Source: Lentisphaerota bacterium
Lineage (GTDB): Bacteria > Verrucomicrobiota > Kiritimatiellia > UBA8416 > JABMPJ01
Direction: 5' to 3'
Assembly: GCA_013203785.1 (NCBI GenBank)
Contig: JABMPJ010000012.1
Location: 1 to 55,150, forward strand
Length of the DNA stretch: 55,150 nt
The notes under the pieces were generated by a model. That model was not told the origin of the DNA and searched no databases. It saw only the letters and a list, made by a program, of their open reading frames with translations. A program made the position numbers and the translations under genes. Of this stretch, positions 9,318-17,165 are shown piece after piece. Position 1 is the stretch's first letter, and each line of letters starts with the position of its first letter.

Positions 9318-9689
9318 TTAGAAGTCCACCTCGGCTGGTAGCGTTCGTACTCGTCTTTTCACTTCGACCTTCTGTTCTGCGAAATTGAGCAACAGCCCGA
9401 CCTCAATGTTCGTGGCGGTCAAGTAATTGACCAACTGTACCTCGTGGGCCTTGACAACACGTCGCACCGATTTGAGTTCAACGATGATCTTGTCATCAAC
9501 CATGAGATCTGCGACGAACTCACCTACTGTATGGCCCTCGTAGAAGACGGTTATTGGCTTCTGAGCGCATGCTCTCAACTTGGCCTTCGCCAGCTCAATG
9601 AGCATGCATTTCTCGTATACTGACTCCAGAAATCCATAACCCATTTTATTGTACACTGTGTACGCGCAGCCAATGATCCGCTCTGTCAT
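9318..9689 (-). CDS. GxxExxY family protein
   Basis: A 123-residue protein with the namesake motif GYGFLESVYE (residues 17-26) and a PD-(D/E)XK-like core, FVADLMVDDKIIVELKSV. This suggests a nuclease-fold domain, although no activity is established for the family. The length is normal for the family. It stands alone between two inverted AGGAT repeat tracts, with unrelated glycan and accessory genes on either side. This suggests that it moves or is maintained as a small cassette. The start ATG at 9689 opens the conserved MTERIIGCAYTVY region. Confidence 0.85.
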   Translation of the reverse strand: MTERIIGCAYTVYNKMGYGFLESVYEKCMLIELAKAKLRACAQKPITVFYEGHTVGEFVADLMVDDKIIVELKSVRRVVKAHEVQLVNYLTATNIEVGLLLNFAEQKVEVKRRVRTLPAEVDF

Positions 9690-9774
9690 CTACCGATGAT
9701 CCATGTGTTTTGCCTCCTTTAGGCTATGATAATTAACGTGATGACCCATCTATTCTCCTGCTTCCATATCCCCC

Positions 9775-9802
9775 TTGCCCTATCCTGTAGATCCTGTAGA
9801 TC
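9775..9802. repeat. right flank repeat (ATCCTGTAGATCCTGTAGATCC) of the GxxExxY cassette
   Basis: Inverted counterpart of 9279-9306. The tract starts CCCTATCCTGTAG and its reverse complement ends in AGGATAGGG, exactly as the left tract does. Confidence 0.7.
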
Positions 9803-9822
9803 CCGTCTAATACTCCCTCTCG

Positions 9823-9984
9823 TTACCCACGCAAAGCAGCGAAGAGCCGTCTCCCGGTATAAATCAATCCGAATATTAATACTGTTTCGAGTATAGTCAA
9901 TCCGAATACAAGAGACATAATGATTAAAGTAAGACCGAATACAGCTTGAGCACGGCGCTTACCCCTCTCAGCCTTGGAGGCCAT
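9823..9984 (-). CDS. doubtful small hydrophobic ORF
   Basis: An open frame of 53 codons from the ATG at 9984. It starts with a basic stretch (MASKAERGKRRAQ), then has a repetitive hydrophobic section with three FGLT/FGLI units and a basic end. It could be a two-helix membrane miniprotein. The internal DNA repeats and lack of recognised homology make a chance frame equally likely. Confidence 0.2.
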   Translation of the reverse strand: MASKAERGKRRAQAVFGLTLIIMSLVFGLTILETVLIFGLIYTGRRLFAALRG

Positions 9985-10097
9985 CCGGAGAGCCCCCGTC
10001 CCCACTCCTCCTTTTTCAGCTTTCAGATTTTCCTATTTTCAGCTTTTCCAGCCCCTCCCCGCTCCCAGCTAGAACGGCCGCCCGGCAGCTCAAAAAT

Positions 10098-10234
10098 GAA
10101 ACCACAGATACACATAGACAAGAACTCGACTCCTCCGGCCCAGGTTTCCGACTCCCAGCACCTTCCCCCATCCGTGTTCATCTGTGTTCACCTTGTCCTC
10201 CATAGCCTTTGGCGAAGGACGGATCCGTGGTTCC
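10098..10234. repeat. dispersed inverted-repeat element, copy E
   Basis: It begins GAAACCACAGATACACATAG and ends GGATCCGTGGTTCC. The right arm has the TGTGTTCATC units and the CCTCCATAGCCTTTGGCGA segment, almost identical to copy A. The 3' end of the flippase gene runs into it. Confidence 0.85.
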
Positions 10235-11591
10235 TCTTCTCCCTCCCCCAAAAAAAGAACCACCCCGCCACCATCACCAACACCGCCCTCGTCCCCACCA
10301 TCATCCATACTGCGAATGTCAACTTGTGCTCCACCACCTGCTGCACGGTTTCCCACACCCCCTGCGGCAACCATGGCCGAAAGACGTGCCATCCCATCAG
10401 ACAGTAGAGCAGGACGATCTCGGCCACCAACATCGGAACGAACCACTTCACATACTTGAACCGGCTGCAGGCATTCTCGTGCGCCATGATCGCCATGAGT
10501 AAGCTCTGGAGTACCCCAACGACACTCACCCGCCAGATCAGCGGGGCATACTCCACATACCGGCTCCACGACTCACGTGCACTCAGCAGCCACTCCCCTC
10601 CCACGGCAGAAAGCAGGACCAGCGGAAGGCCAACGAAGAGGACGACACCCAGTGACTGGATCAGCATGTGATCGGTCTTCAACCCCTGCTCATGTCGTTG
10701 CGAGATCAGGGGAAAAAGGAACGGCGTGAAGGCGGCCGACAGGTAGAGTGGGATCTGCCCGAACATGAAGGCCACATAGTACCCCGCCGAATCCATCCGT
10801 GAAGCGAAGTTACGAATCGTCCACGGCTCCACAATGGCGGCCAGTCCCAATAGCAGCCCCACACTACCCACATGGAAGGCATAGTGCCGGATCTTACCCC
10901 ATTGAGCGCCGTACGGCTTCAGCGCAATCCCGGGCCTAATGTACTCCCGGATGGACCACACCAGATAGAGAAGCACGGCAAATGAGGCACCAAGCAATGC
11001 CGTGAGATACCCCAATAGCTGGAACCGTTTCAACAGAAGTAGCATGAGTACGAGATAGACCAAAGGCCGAACCACATTGGAGAGGATCATGTGCCGAAAC
11101 CGCATCAGCCCTTGGGCGGCAACGTTCAGAATAGGCAACCAGAGTGAGAGCACCAGCGTGGCGACAAGGATCCAGTAGATGCGCGGGTCCTCGAACTTCA
11201 TGCGAGCCTGGATAAACTCCTGCCCGAACCAGAGCCCGACTACGGTCACGACTGACAAGCCCAAGGCCAACATCCCAAGATCCCGCAGGAGCGTCTTGAC
11301 CTCGCCCTTCTGCTCGCCGACATGAAAGGCATTGATGAACTTGACGGCCGTCTGGGTAACGAACCCCATTGGAAGCAATGCAAATGCAATGATCATACGA
11401 AAGGGGACGACAGCACCCAGGTCATCGGACCCAATCACGTCCACCATAAGGAAGGCACCGACGTAGAGGTTGACCAGATTCTCAATTTTCGAGAACCCGA
11501 ATTGAAGCGCCGAGTACCACCACAGCGGCCCGAGGCGCAGCCGAGCCCTGCGAGACATTCCTTCTAACCAAGAGGCTATGCGGTTCACCAT
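10188..11591 (-). CDS. oligosaccharide flippase (Wzx/MATE-like) membrane protein
   Basis: A 467-residue polytopic protein with about 12 hydrophobic segments, resembling polysaccharide biosynthesis proteins of the MOP superfamily that flip lipid-linked glycans across the inner membrane. The start MVNRIASWLEG at 11591 precedes a first membrane region near residue 25. The final ~16 residues (from KRNHGSVL) are encoded inside repeat copy E, so the C-terminus has been rewritten by the repeat. It is divergent from the DUF115 gene and is the likely exporter for the sugar assembled by the surrounding locus. Confidence 0.8.
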   Translation of the reverse strand: MVNRIASWLEGMSRRARLRLGPLWWYSALQFGFSKIENLVNLYVGAFLMVDVIGSDDLGAVVPFRMIIAFALLPMGFVTQTAVKFINAFHVGEQKGEVKTLLRDLGMLALGLSVVTVVGLWFGQEFIQARMKFEDPRIYWILVATLVLSLWLPILNVAAQGLMRFRHMILSNVVRPLVYLVLMLLLLKRFQLLGYLTALLGASFAVLLYLVWSIREYIRPGIALKPYGAQWGKIRHYAFHVGSVGLLLGLAAIVEPWTIRNFASRMDSAGYYVAFMFGQIPLYLSAAFTPFLFPLISQRHEQGLKTDHMLIQSLGVVLFVGLPLVLLSAVGGEWLLSARESWSRYVEYAPLIWRVSVVGVLQSLLMAIMAHENACSRFKYVKWFVPMLVAEIVLLYCLMGWHVFRPWLPQGVWETVQQVVEHKLTFAVWMMVGTRAVLVMVAGWFFFWGREKRNHGSVLRQRLWRTR

Positions 11592-11744
11592 CTCTGGATT
11601 ATTGGCTTATTGACTCCGAAAGCAAAGCCCTCAATTTCGGTTCGTCTGCTTGGGATGGGCCCATGCGCGCTCTTGACAGCAAGGGGTCCCAGCGGTGAGA
11701 ATCGCCTTCAAGTCTCACTGAACAGCGGAGCCCTAGTGCACAGC

Positions 11745-12686
11745 ATGCCCCCACTCACGCTCAATGATCTGGAAGCCACGGCCCGACAGGGGGCGGGCAA
11801 ACTTACCCTTCAGGCTGTCCTGCGATACTTCCGGCACCGTCGGCTCCCCAGAGTGGACGGTGGCACCTGTATCATCATGGGCAACGGCCCCTCCCTGGCC
11901 GATACTCTCAATGATCACTCTGACATCCTCCAAAGCCAGCGAGTGGTTGCCGTGAATACATTCGCTCTAAGTGAGCACTATGCCGCGGTCCGGCCTGAAT
12001 TCTACTGCCTGGTCGACCCGGCCTATTCCAGTGCAATCGGCTGTGATTGGGCTAGAGACAATCAGATTGCCGTTCTCAACGCGCTTCGCCAAAAGACGAC
12101 GTGGGACATGCACGCCTTCTTTCCGCTCTGCCCGGCTCAGCTTCTACTCGATGATATTTTTGATGGTTCATCTGTGGAACTCCACATCCTGAATCTCTTT
12201 CCCTCATGTTCATGTAAGTGGGTGCGCAACCATGTATACAGGTCAGACTGGTTGCTTCCGCCCGTCCAGAACGTTCTGATTGCGGCAATCTACGCGAGCA
12301 TCAATATGGGGTTTACCGAGATATACCTCACTGGCGCTGACCATTCATGGCTGCATGATGTCATATTGAACGACGAGGGCCTCGTCTGTATGAGAGAGCG
12401 ACATTTCGATGGAGCCACGGGAGCCAAACCCGTGTACAACAAGATCCTACCTCCTCGACACCCCGTCAGAATGGATGAATGGACAGGGATGATGCAGAAG
12501 GTCTTCCGATCCCATCATATGTTGGCGGAGTATGCGACATTTCGCGGCGCTCACGTCTACAATGCCACTCCGGGGTCCCTCATTGATGCCTTTCCCAGAA
12601 GGGAACTAACGGCGATCCTGGGTCAGAACAGCAGAGCAGAAAGCATGGGCGCTCGAAGCGGAGAGGCAGGCGTTTATGAGTCTTAG
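11745..12686 (+). CDS. DUF115 / MptE-like family protein
   Basis: A protein of about 313 residues with the signature CIIMGNGPSLADTL, followed by RVVAVNTFALSEHY and FYCLVDPAY. This pattern matches the DUF115 domain found in motility-associated (Maf-like) glycosyltransferases and MptE-like enzymes. Near nonulosonic-acid genes it may transfer such a sugar, but this is inference. The frame is open from a TTG at 11610; I prefer the ATG at 11745, which has GGAG 14 bases upstream, although either could be right. It overlaps the next gene by 11 bp. Confidence 0.6.
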   Translation: MPPLTLNDLEATARQGAGKLTLQAVLRYFRHRRLPRVDGGTCIIMGNGPSLADTLNDHSDILQSQRVVAVNTFALSEHYAAVRPEFYCLVDPAYSSAIGCDWARDNQIAVLNALRQKTTWDMHAFFPLCPAQLLLDDIFDGSSVELHILNLFPSCSCKWVRNHVYRSDWLLPPVQNVLIAAIYASINMGFTEIYLTGADHSWLHDVILNDEGLVCMRERHFDGATGAKPVYNKILPPRHPVRMDEWTGMMQKVFRSHHMLAEYATFRGAHVYNATPGSLIDAFPRRELTAILGQNSRAESMGARSGEAGVYES

Positions 12687-13266
12687 GTTCTCATCGAGAG
12701 ACTCGGGATTCATTGTGACCATGGCTAAGCGCCTTTTCCAGCGCATCAACCGACGTATAGCGATTGGTGAAGGGGTAGCCGTTGGGAACCATGTTCATAT
12801 TGGCCCCGGCACCCTGATTGAGGCGCCACGTGACACCTTGACGATCGAAGACCACGTATTCATTGGAAACTCTTGCACCATTCAGACGCCGGGTCGTATC
12901 GGAAAATACACGATGATCTCAAACAGCGTAGGGATCGTCGGTCGCATGGACCACGATTTCCATGTCGTAGGAAAACCGATGCGCCTCGCCCCGTGGGTGG
13001 GTGACATCAAGAACTATACCGATTGGCCAGATGCCAGCGTGGATATTGGTGAGGATGTGTGGGTTGGCTACGGAGCCATCATTCTGTCCGGCATTTCGGT
13101 CGGTCGAGGAGCAATCGTGGCCGCGGGGGCCGTCGTCACCAAGGATGTATCGCCCTATGCCGTAGTCGCAGGGAACCCCGCCATTCTCAAGAAAATGAGA
13201 TTCACAGAAGACGAGATTACGGAACATGAACGGCTCATATCCCGAGGCGCGCTTGATGACAGATAG
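12676..13266 (+). CDS. hexapeptide-repeat acyltransferase (left-handed beta-helix)
   Basis: A 196-residue protein with repeated [LIV]-G-x4 turns (IGEGVAVGNHVHIGPG, IEDHVFIGNSCTI, VDIGEDVWVGYGAIILSGISVGRGAIVAAGAVVTKDV), ending in the classic P-x-A-V-V-A-G-N-P-A motif of WbbJ/maltose-acetyltransferase-like enzymes. It probably O- or N-acetylates a sugar of the surface glycan. The start may be ATG 12676 or the internal ATG at 12721 (MAKRLFQRINRR). It is translationally linked to both neighbours through overlaps. Confidence 0.85.
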   Translation: MSLRFSSRDSGFIVTMAKRLFQRINRRIAIGEGVAVGNHVHIGPGTLIEAPRDTLTIEDHVFIGNSCTIQTPGRIGKYTMISNSVGIVGRMDHDFHVVGKPMRLAPWVGDIKNYTDWPDASVDIGEDVWVGYGAIILSGISVGRGAIVAAGAVVTKDVSPYAVVAGNPAILKKMRFTEDEITEHERLISRGALDDR

Positions 13267-15793
13267 CGGCACCAAGTCATTCGCAGTGAGCCGCAAACGA
13301 TGGCTCTCAATCGCACTGTTCACGATCCCCATCGCCATCGCCACAGCCATAGTATATGGCGATGCACTCTTCTCCTCTGAATGGATTGCCTCAGGAGATT
13401 TTCTCCCTGTCCGCGGCCCTGACTACCAGAACCAGCTATGGGCTTCCTTCAGTGGGGAATGGCGATCCACCGTTCTGGGAGAAGGGCATTGGGCAAGGCC
13501 CTTTCATCCGCTGCTCCTCGCAGATATTCTTCTGCCACCTCGCATCTCCAGCGTCGTGACTTTTGCATGCAGTTCGATCTTCTTGTATCTTGCGGCGATC
13601 TATCTCCTGCGAGGACGGGGGTTCCGTGGCGCATCGGCATGGCTGCCCGCTTTGTGGCTAGCCTTCTCCGGCTATGAATTCACTCTCATTTCGGCCGGCC
13701 ATCAGCTCATCTTCCACATGATGCCACTGGCCGTCTTCATGCTGGGGTGTCTTGACAGAGCAGTGCGCAAGCAGTCGCCCCTACACTTCGGCCTTGCGGG
13801 CCTCTGCGCGGCATGGGGTATGGCGGCACAGCCTGATATCATGGGGCTTTTCGTCCTACTTGGAGCCGCCTATGGCGTCGTGCTCCTGCTCGAGCATTGG
13901 CCACGACACGACCTCGCCCCCTTCTTGAGACGAATGCTTCTCGGAGGTATGCTTGCGGCCATCACCATCGGGGTGCTTGGTTTCCCGATTTGGCGGCATG
14001 CCCAGCAAATTATTCTACCGATGAGGGAATCCAGCATGGGGCAAACACCCGATGAGAAGTGGATTTTCGCATCGAACTGGAGCATGCCGCCGGAAGACGT
14101 CGTAGAGTTCGTTGCTCCGAACATCTATGGCACCGAGACGTCCAGCAGAACCCACCCCTATTGGGGCCGCTTGGGGCAAACCTACGGATGGGAAGAGACA
14201 GGGCGCGGGTTCCGAAATTTTCGGCAACATAACGTATACATCGGGGCCATCCCGCTCATGCTAACCCTTTACGCACTGTTCCAACTGAGGCGTAAGAAGA
14301 GGCTCAACGACCCGAGCAGCCCCCCCCCAGACACAGCCTCGCGCTGGACGCTCAGCTTCTGGATGGCGGTATTTGTACTGGGCTTGCTGCTATCATTCGG
14401 CCGGTTCTTCCCCCTTTTCCGCCTGTTCCATGGCCTCCCGTTCTTTTCGCAGATACGTTGCCCCATAAAGTTTATGCATATTGTCGACGTGGCGGTGGCA
14501 GTTCTCTTTGCCTACGGACTTCAGCATTTTCTAAGCCCCCCAATCGAGGAGCCTACGCAAAATGCGCCCGGAGCGCGTGACAAGATCCCCCTTGCCACGG
14601 CCGACCGCAGTAGCCGTTGCGATGGCCGGTTTACTCTTCTATCAGCATCGCTCACTCTCGCAGCATTTGCTGCGTACGCACTGCTACCGGGCTTCAAAGC
14701 CGTTCTACATACGTACTGGACAAGAATAGGAATGGAGCAACAGACGGAATTGCTGCTGCTCAATATGCGACATGCCGTAGCCTATGCGGGACTCTGTTTT
14801 TTGATATGCACGGTTCTGTTTGCGCTGAAGCGCTCTGCACCTGCCTCGCGTCGATTAAGGCGCGTCCTCATAGGCGCTCTTCTGGCGTCGCTTTTGATGG
14901 ACGTCGCTGTCGTCTGTCGGCCTTTCGTTAAACGCCAAAATATGAGTCTATTCTACTCAAAGAGCTCATTGGCGCAGATCATATCCGAGGATGCGAGACG
15001 ACCCCGTCTCTCTTACCGGATATCAGATCTAAGGCTCGGAGATCCACTCTGGATGAATTTTTTAACGCACGGTGTCGAGATTCTGGAGCCGGGCCCCAAT
15101 GCCATCGTGGACAAACAAGTCAGAAAACTCTTCAGCACGCTCAATAGTCAGATCCTACGACTGTGGCAGCTCACTAGCACGGGATACATCATCGGCCCGA
15201 CAGAATCTTTACACCCCCTTCTCAACAGCAAACTCTTTTCTGTGTCATCTTTCGTGGACATAGACGGCCGAGGCCTTCGGCAGACGGACCGCGGGGGAAG
15301 CCATGTGCTGCTTAGGTATGATGCGGCGCTGCCGCGTGCAGGTCTATACTACCAGTGGAATGTCGTTCCTCAGGAACGTCTGCCCGAGCAACTGGCAGAC
15401 CCTCAATGGAATCCAGACACGACCGTCATTCTGACAGAGAAGCAAGCCCCCAGCACGTCGCAGCTGCCGCGTGATCCCGTCAGCATTTCAGTCTACAAGT
15501 CCAATCGAGTCGAGATGAACGTCGATGCGCGAGCGCCTGCCATTTTAATGTTGAACGATAAATTTGACCCGGATTGGACCGCAACGGTCGACGGAAGAAA
15601 GCATCCCATCATTCCCTGCAACTACACCATGCGAGGTCTACAGCTCGCTCAGGGGCAGCACGAAGTCGTCTTCTCTTACAGACCCAACAGAGGGGGATTT
15701 TCTATCGGCAGCGCGATTGCCATTGCGCTGCTTCTCTGGGCTGGTGGTCGCCTTGTTGCCACATTCAGAAGCGGCGCAATACCCCAGCCATAA
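13256..15793 (+). CDS. YfhO-like multi-pass membrane protein
   Basis: An 845-residue protein with many membrane segments in the first ~560 residues and a soluble C-terminal region. The end, LMLNDKFDPDWTATVDGR followed by QGQHEVVFSYRP and a last membrane helix, is typical of bacterial YfhO-family proteins, which are linked to glycosylation of surface polymers. The ATG at 13256 overlaps the end of the acyltransferase gene. The 3' end overlaps the convergent methyltransferase gene by 29 bp. Confidence 0.75.
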   Translation: MTDSGTKSFAVSRKRWLSIALFTIPIAIATAIVYGDALFSSEWIASGDFLPVRGPDYQNQLWASFSGEWRSTVLGEGHWARPFHPLLLADILLPPRISSVVTFACSSIFLYLAAIYLLRGRGFRGASAWLPALWLAFSGYEFTLISAGHQLIFHMMPLAVFMLGCLDRAVRKQSPLHFGLAGLCAAWGMAAQPDIMGLFVLLGAAYGVVLLLEHWPRHDLAPFLRRMLLGGMLAAITIGVLGFPIWRHAQQIILPMRESSMGQTPDEKWIFASNWSMPPEDVVEFVAPNIYGTETSSRTHPYWGRLGQTYGWEETGRGFRNFRQHNVYIGAIPLMLTLYALFQLRRKKRLNDPSSPPPDTASRWTLSFWMAVFVLGLLLSFGRFFPLFRLFHGLPFFSQIRCPIKFMHIVDVAVAVLFAYGLQHFLSPPIEEPTQNAPGARDKIPLATADRSSRCDGRFTLLSASLTLAAFAAYALLPGFKAVLHTYWTRIGMEQQTELLLLNMRHAVAYAGLCFLICTVLFALKRSAPASRRLRRVLIGALLASLLMDVAVVCRPFVKRQNMSLFYSKSSLAQIISEDARRPRLSYRISDLRLGDPLWMNFLTHGVEILEPGPNAIVDKQVRKLFSTLNSQILRLWQLTSTGYIIGPTESLHPLLNSKLFSVSSFVDIDGRGLRQTDRGGSHVLLRYDAALPRAGLYYQWNVVPQERLPEQLADPQWNPDTTVILTEKQAPSTSQLPRDPVSISVYKSNRVEMNVDARAPAILMLNDKFDPDWTATVDGRKHPIIPCNYTMRGLQLAQGQHEVVFSYRPNRGGFSIGSAIAIALLLWAGGRLVATFRSGAIPQP

Positions 15794-16814
15794 ATGCTCT
15801 GGCACCGACCGCGTCAATCGCTTTAGACGCCCAGTAGCACGGGTGAATTCCCAACCCGAACAGCACGTGATTGATCCACAGGTACATCCGTACCTTCCTA
15901 TAACTGCGAGCCAAACAGGGGTGATAAATATCCTCCCGCCGAGCGGCCCTCCACCCTGGGGGCTTCCTTAATATGAAAATACACCTCTCGCTTGCAGAGA
16001 CCGTTTCAAGTCCGAGCGAAGTAAAGAGTACATTGAGGTGATCACGATTGAAGCTAAACACGTGGGCATTCTGGAGATAGAGCAAAGGGCTGAAGTACGT
16101 CGAATGGATCTTAAACATGCCAGGTACCTCCACGATCAAATGCCCCCCAGCCCTTATTTTTGAAACGACGCGGAGCAACTCCTCGACAGGATCAGAAAAA
16201 TGCTCCAATACATGCGACAGAATGAGGACATCAACCGATGCTGGTGCCAGAAGTGTCTCATAGCCCGCACACTCAAGAGAAAGACCTCGCGACCTACCGT
16301 AGTCAAGGTAGTGGCCCTCGAAATCACAGCCCTTAACATGGCACCCCTCGCCCTGGAAGCGATAAAGGATTCCGCCCGCCCCACAGCCCACCTCAAATAC
16401 CTCTCCTTTCGGGGCGCCCACTTCTCTCTTGAACACATCGTAAAGCTTCTGTCCGCGCCGTTCCTGCTCGTCAAAGAGCTGTTCAGGAGAATCGTCGCCG
16501 CCAGAATATATCGCCCTGTACTCATCTCTGTAGAACTGCGCACAAGACTCGGGGTCAAACGTCGTGGCGCTGCGCACTAGCCCACATCTACGACAGAGAA
16601 GCGAGCGGAAAGCAAAGCCGTAACGGTCTTTTTCGGAGATTACATCGTCCGCCGAAGATCCATGATCGCCACACAAGCAGGCAACGGGAACAAGCCGGTA
16701 CTCGCCCGAGTCGATTCGGCCCGCCACTCGTGTGATTGCTTCAATCTGTTGCGGAGATAACCCGCGGAGACGTGGTGTTCCATCATTAAGGTAAAGGGGG
16801 AATGTGAACTGCAT
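15765..16814 (-). CDS. class I SAM-dependent methyltransferase with N-terminal zinc-ribbon-like region
   Basis: The N-terminal part has paired cysteines (CLCG and CRRCGLVR), as in sugar methyltransferases of the Methyltransf_13/C-methyltransferase type. The SAM-binding motif VFEVGCGAGGILYRF follows, then VDVLILSHVLEHFSDP (motif IV) and GGHLIVEVPG. It probably methylates a nucleotide sugar or glycan. The frame extends upstream to a TTG at 16988; the ATG at 16814 is chosen because it precedes the first recognisable domain. The last codons overlap the convergent YfhO-like gene. Confidence 0.7.
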   Translation of the reverse strand: MQFTFPLYLNDGTPRLRGLSPQQIEAITRVAGRIDSGEYRLVPVACLCGDHGSSADDVISEKDRYGFAFRSLLCRRCGLVRSATTFDPESCAQFYRDEYRAIYSGGDDSPEQLFDEQERRGQKLYDVFKREVGAPKGEVFEVGCGAGGILYRFQGEGCHVKGCDFEGHYLDYGRSRGLSLECAGYETLLAPASVDVLILSHVLEHFSDPVEELLRVVSKIRAGGHLIVEVPGMFKIHSTYFSPLLYLQNAHVFSFNRDHLNVLFTSLGLETVSASERCIFILRKPPGWRAARREDIYHPCLARSYRKVRMYLWINHVLFGLGIHPCYWASKAIDAVGARAFMAGVLRRF

Positions 16815-17165
16815 GACCGTCCTTCGTTCCAGGTCGCCTAAGATGCTATCGCGGGCCGACCAAGAGCGTACCTTAGCGATCAGATGTTGCCAACGGGAAT
16901 CCAATTGAGGTCGGCCCCATACTCCACTACTATCTATCGTGCGATATGAATCCAGACCAAGCGTAGGCGGCGGATCTATTCGGGTCAATCGGTGGAGCGT
17001 GCATGGCCATGCCAGTTAGTATGAGTGTAATCGATCTACCCCCGAACAATTCACGTGTAGCGGTGACTCCTCAGAAGAGAATAGATGGCCGCGAGGTCAG
17101 TCGTCCAGACGCCCCTTCGCCTCCGGGCTCTAGCCAGTGCCTTTACGTTAGCCTCCCTTTATCCT

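Larger units (their letters stand above)
9690..10097. other. intergenic region with repeat tracts and one doubtful ORF
   Basis: Between the GxxExxY gene and repeat copy E this stretch holds the right flank repeat, a run of three related ATCCGAATA units (about 9865-9945) and pyrimidine-rich sequence. The only open frame is a doubtful 53-residue hydrophobic one, listed separately. Confidence 0.5.

Noticed and set aside
2503..10234. CRISPR array
   Set aside because: The repeats are few, kilobases apart, with genes between them and no uniform spacers or cas genes.
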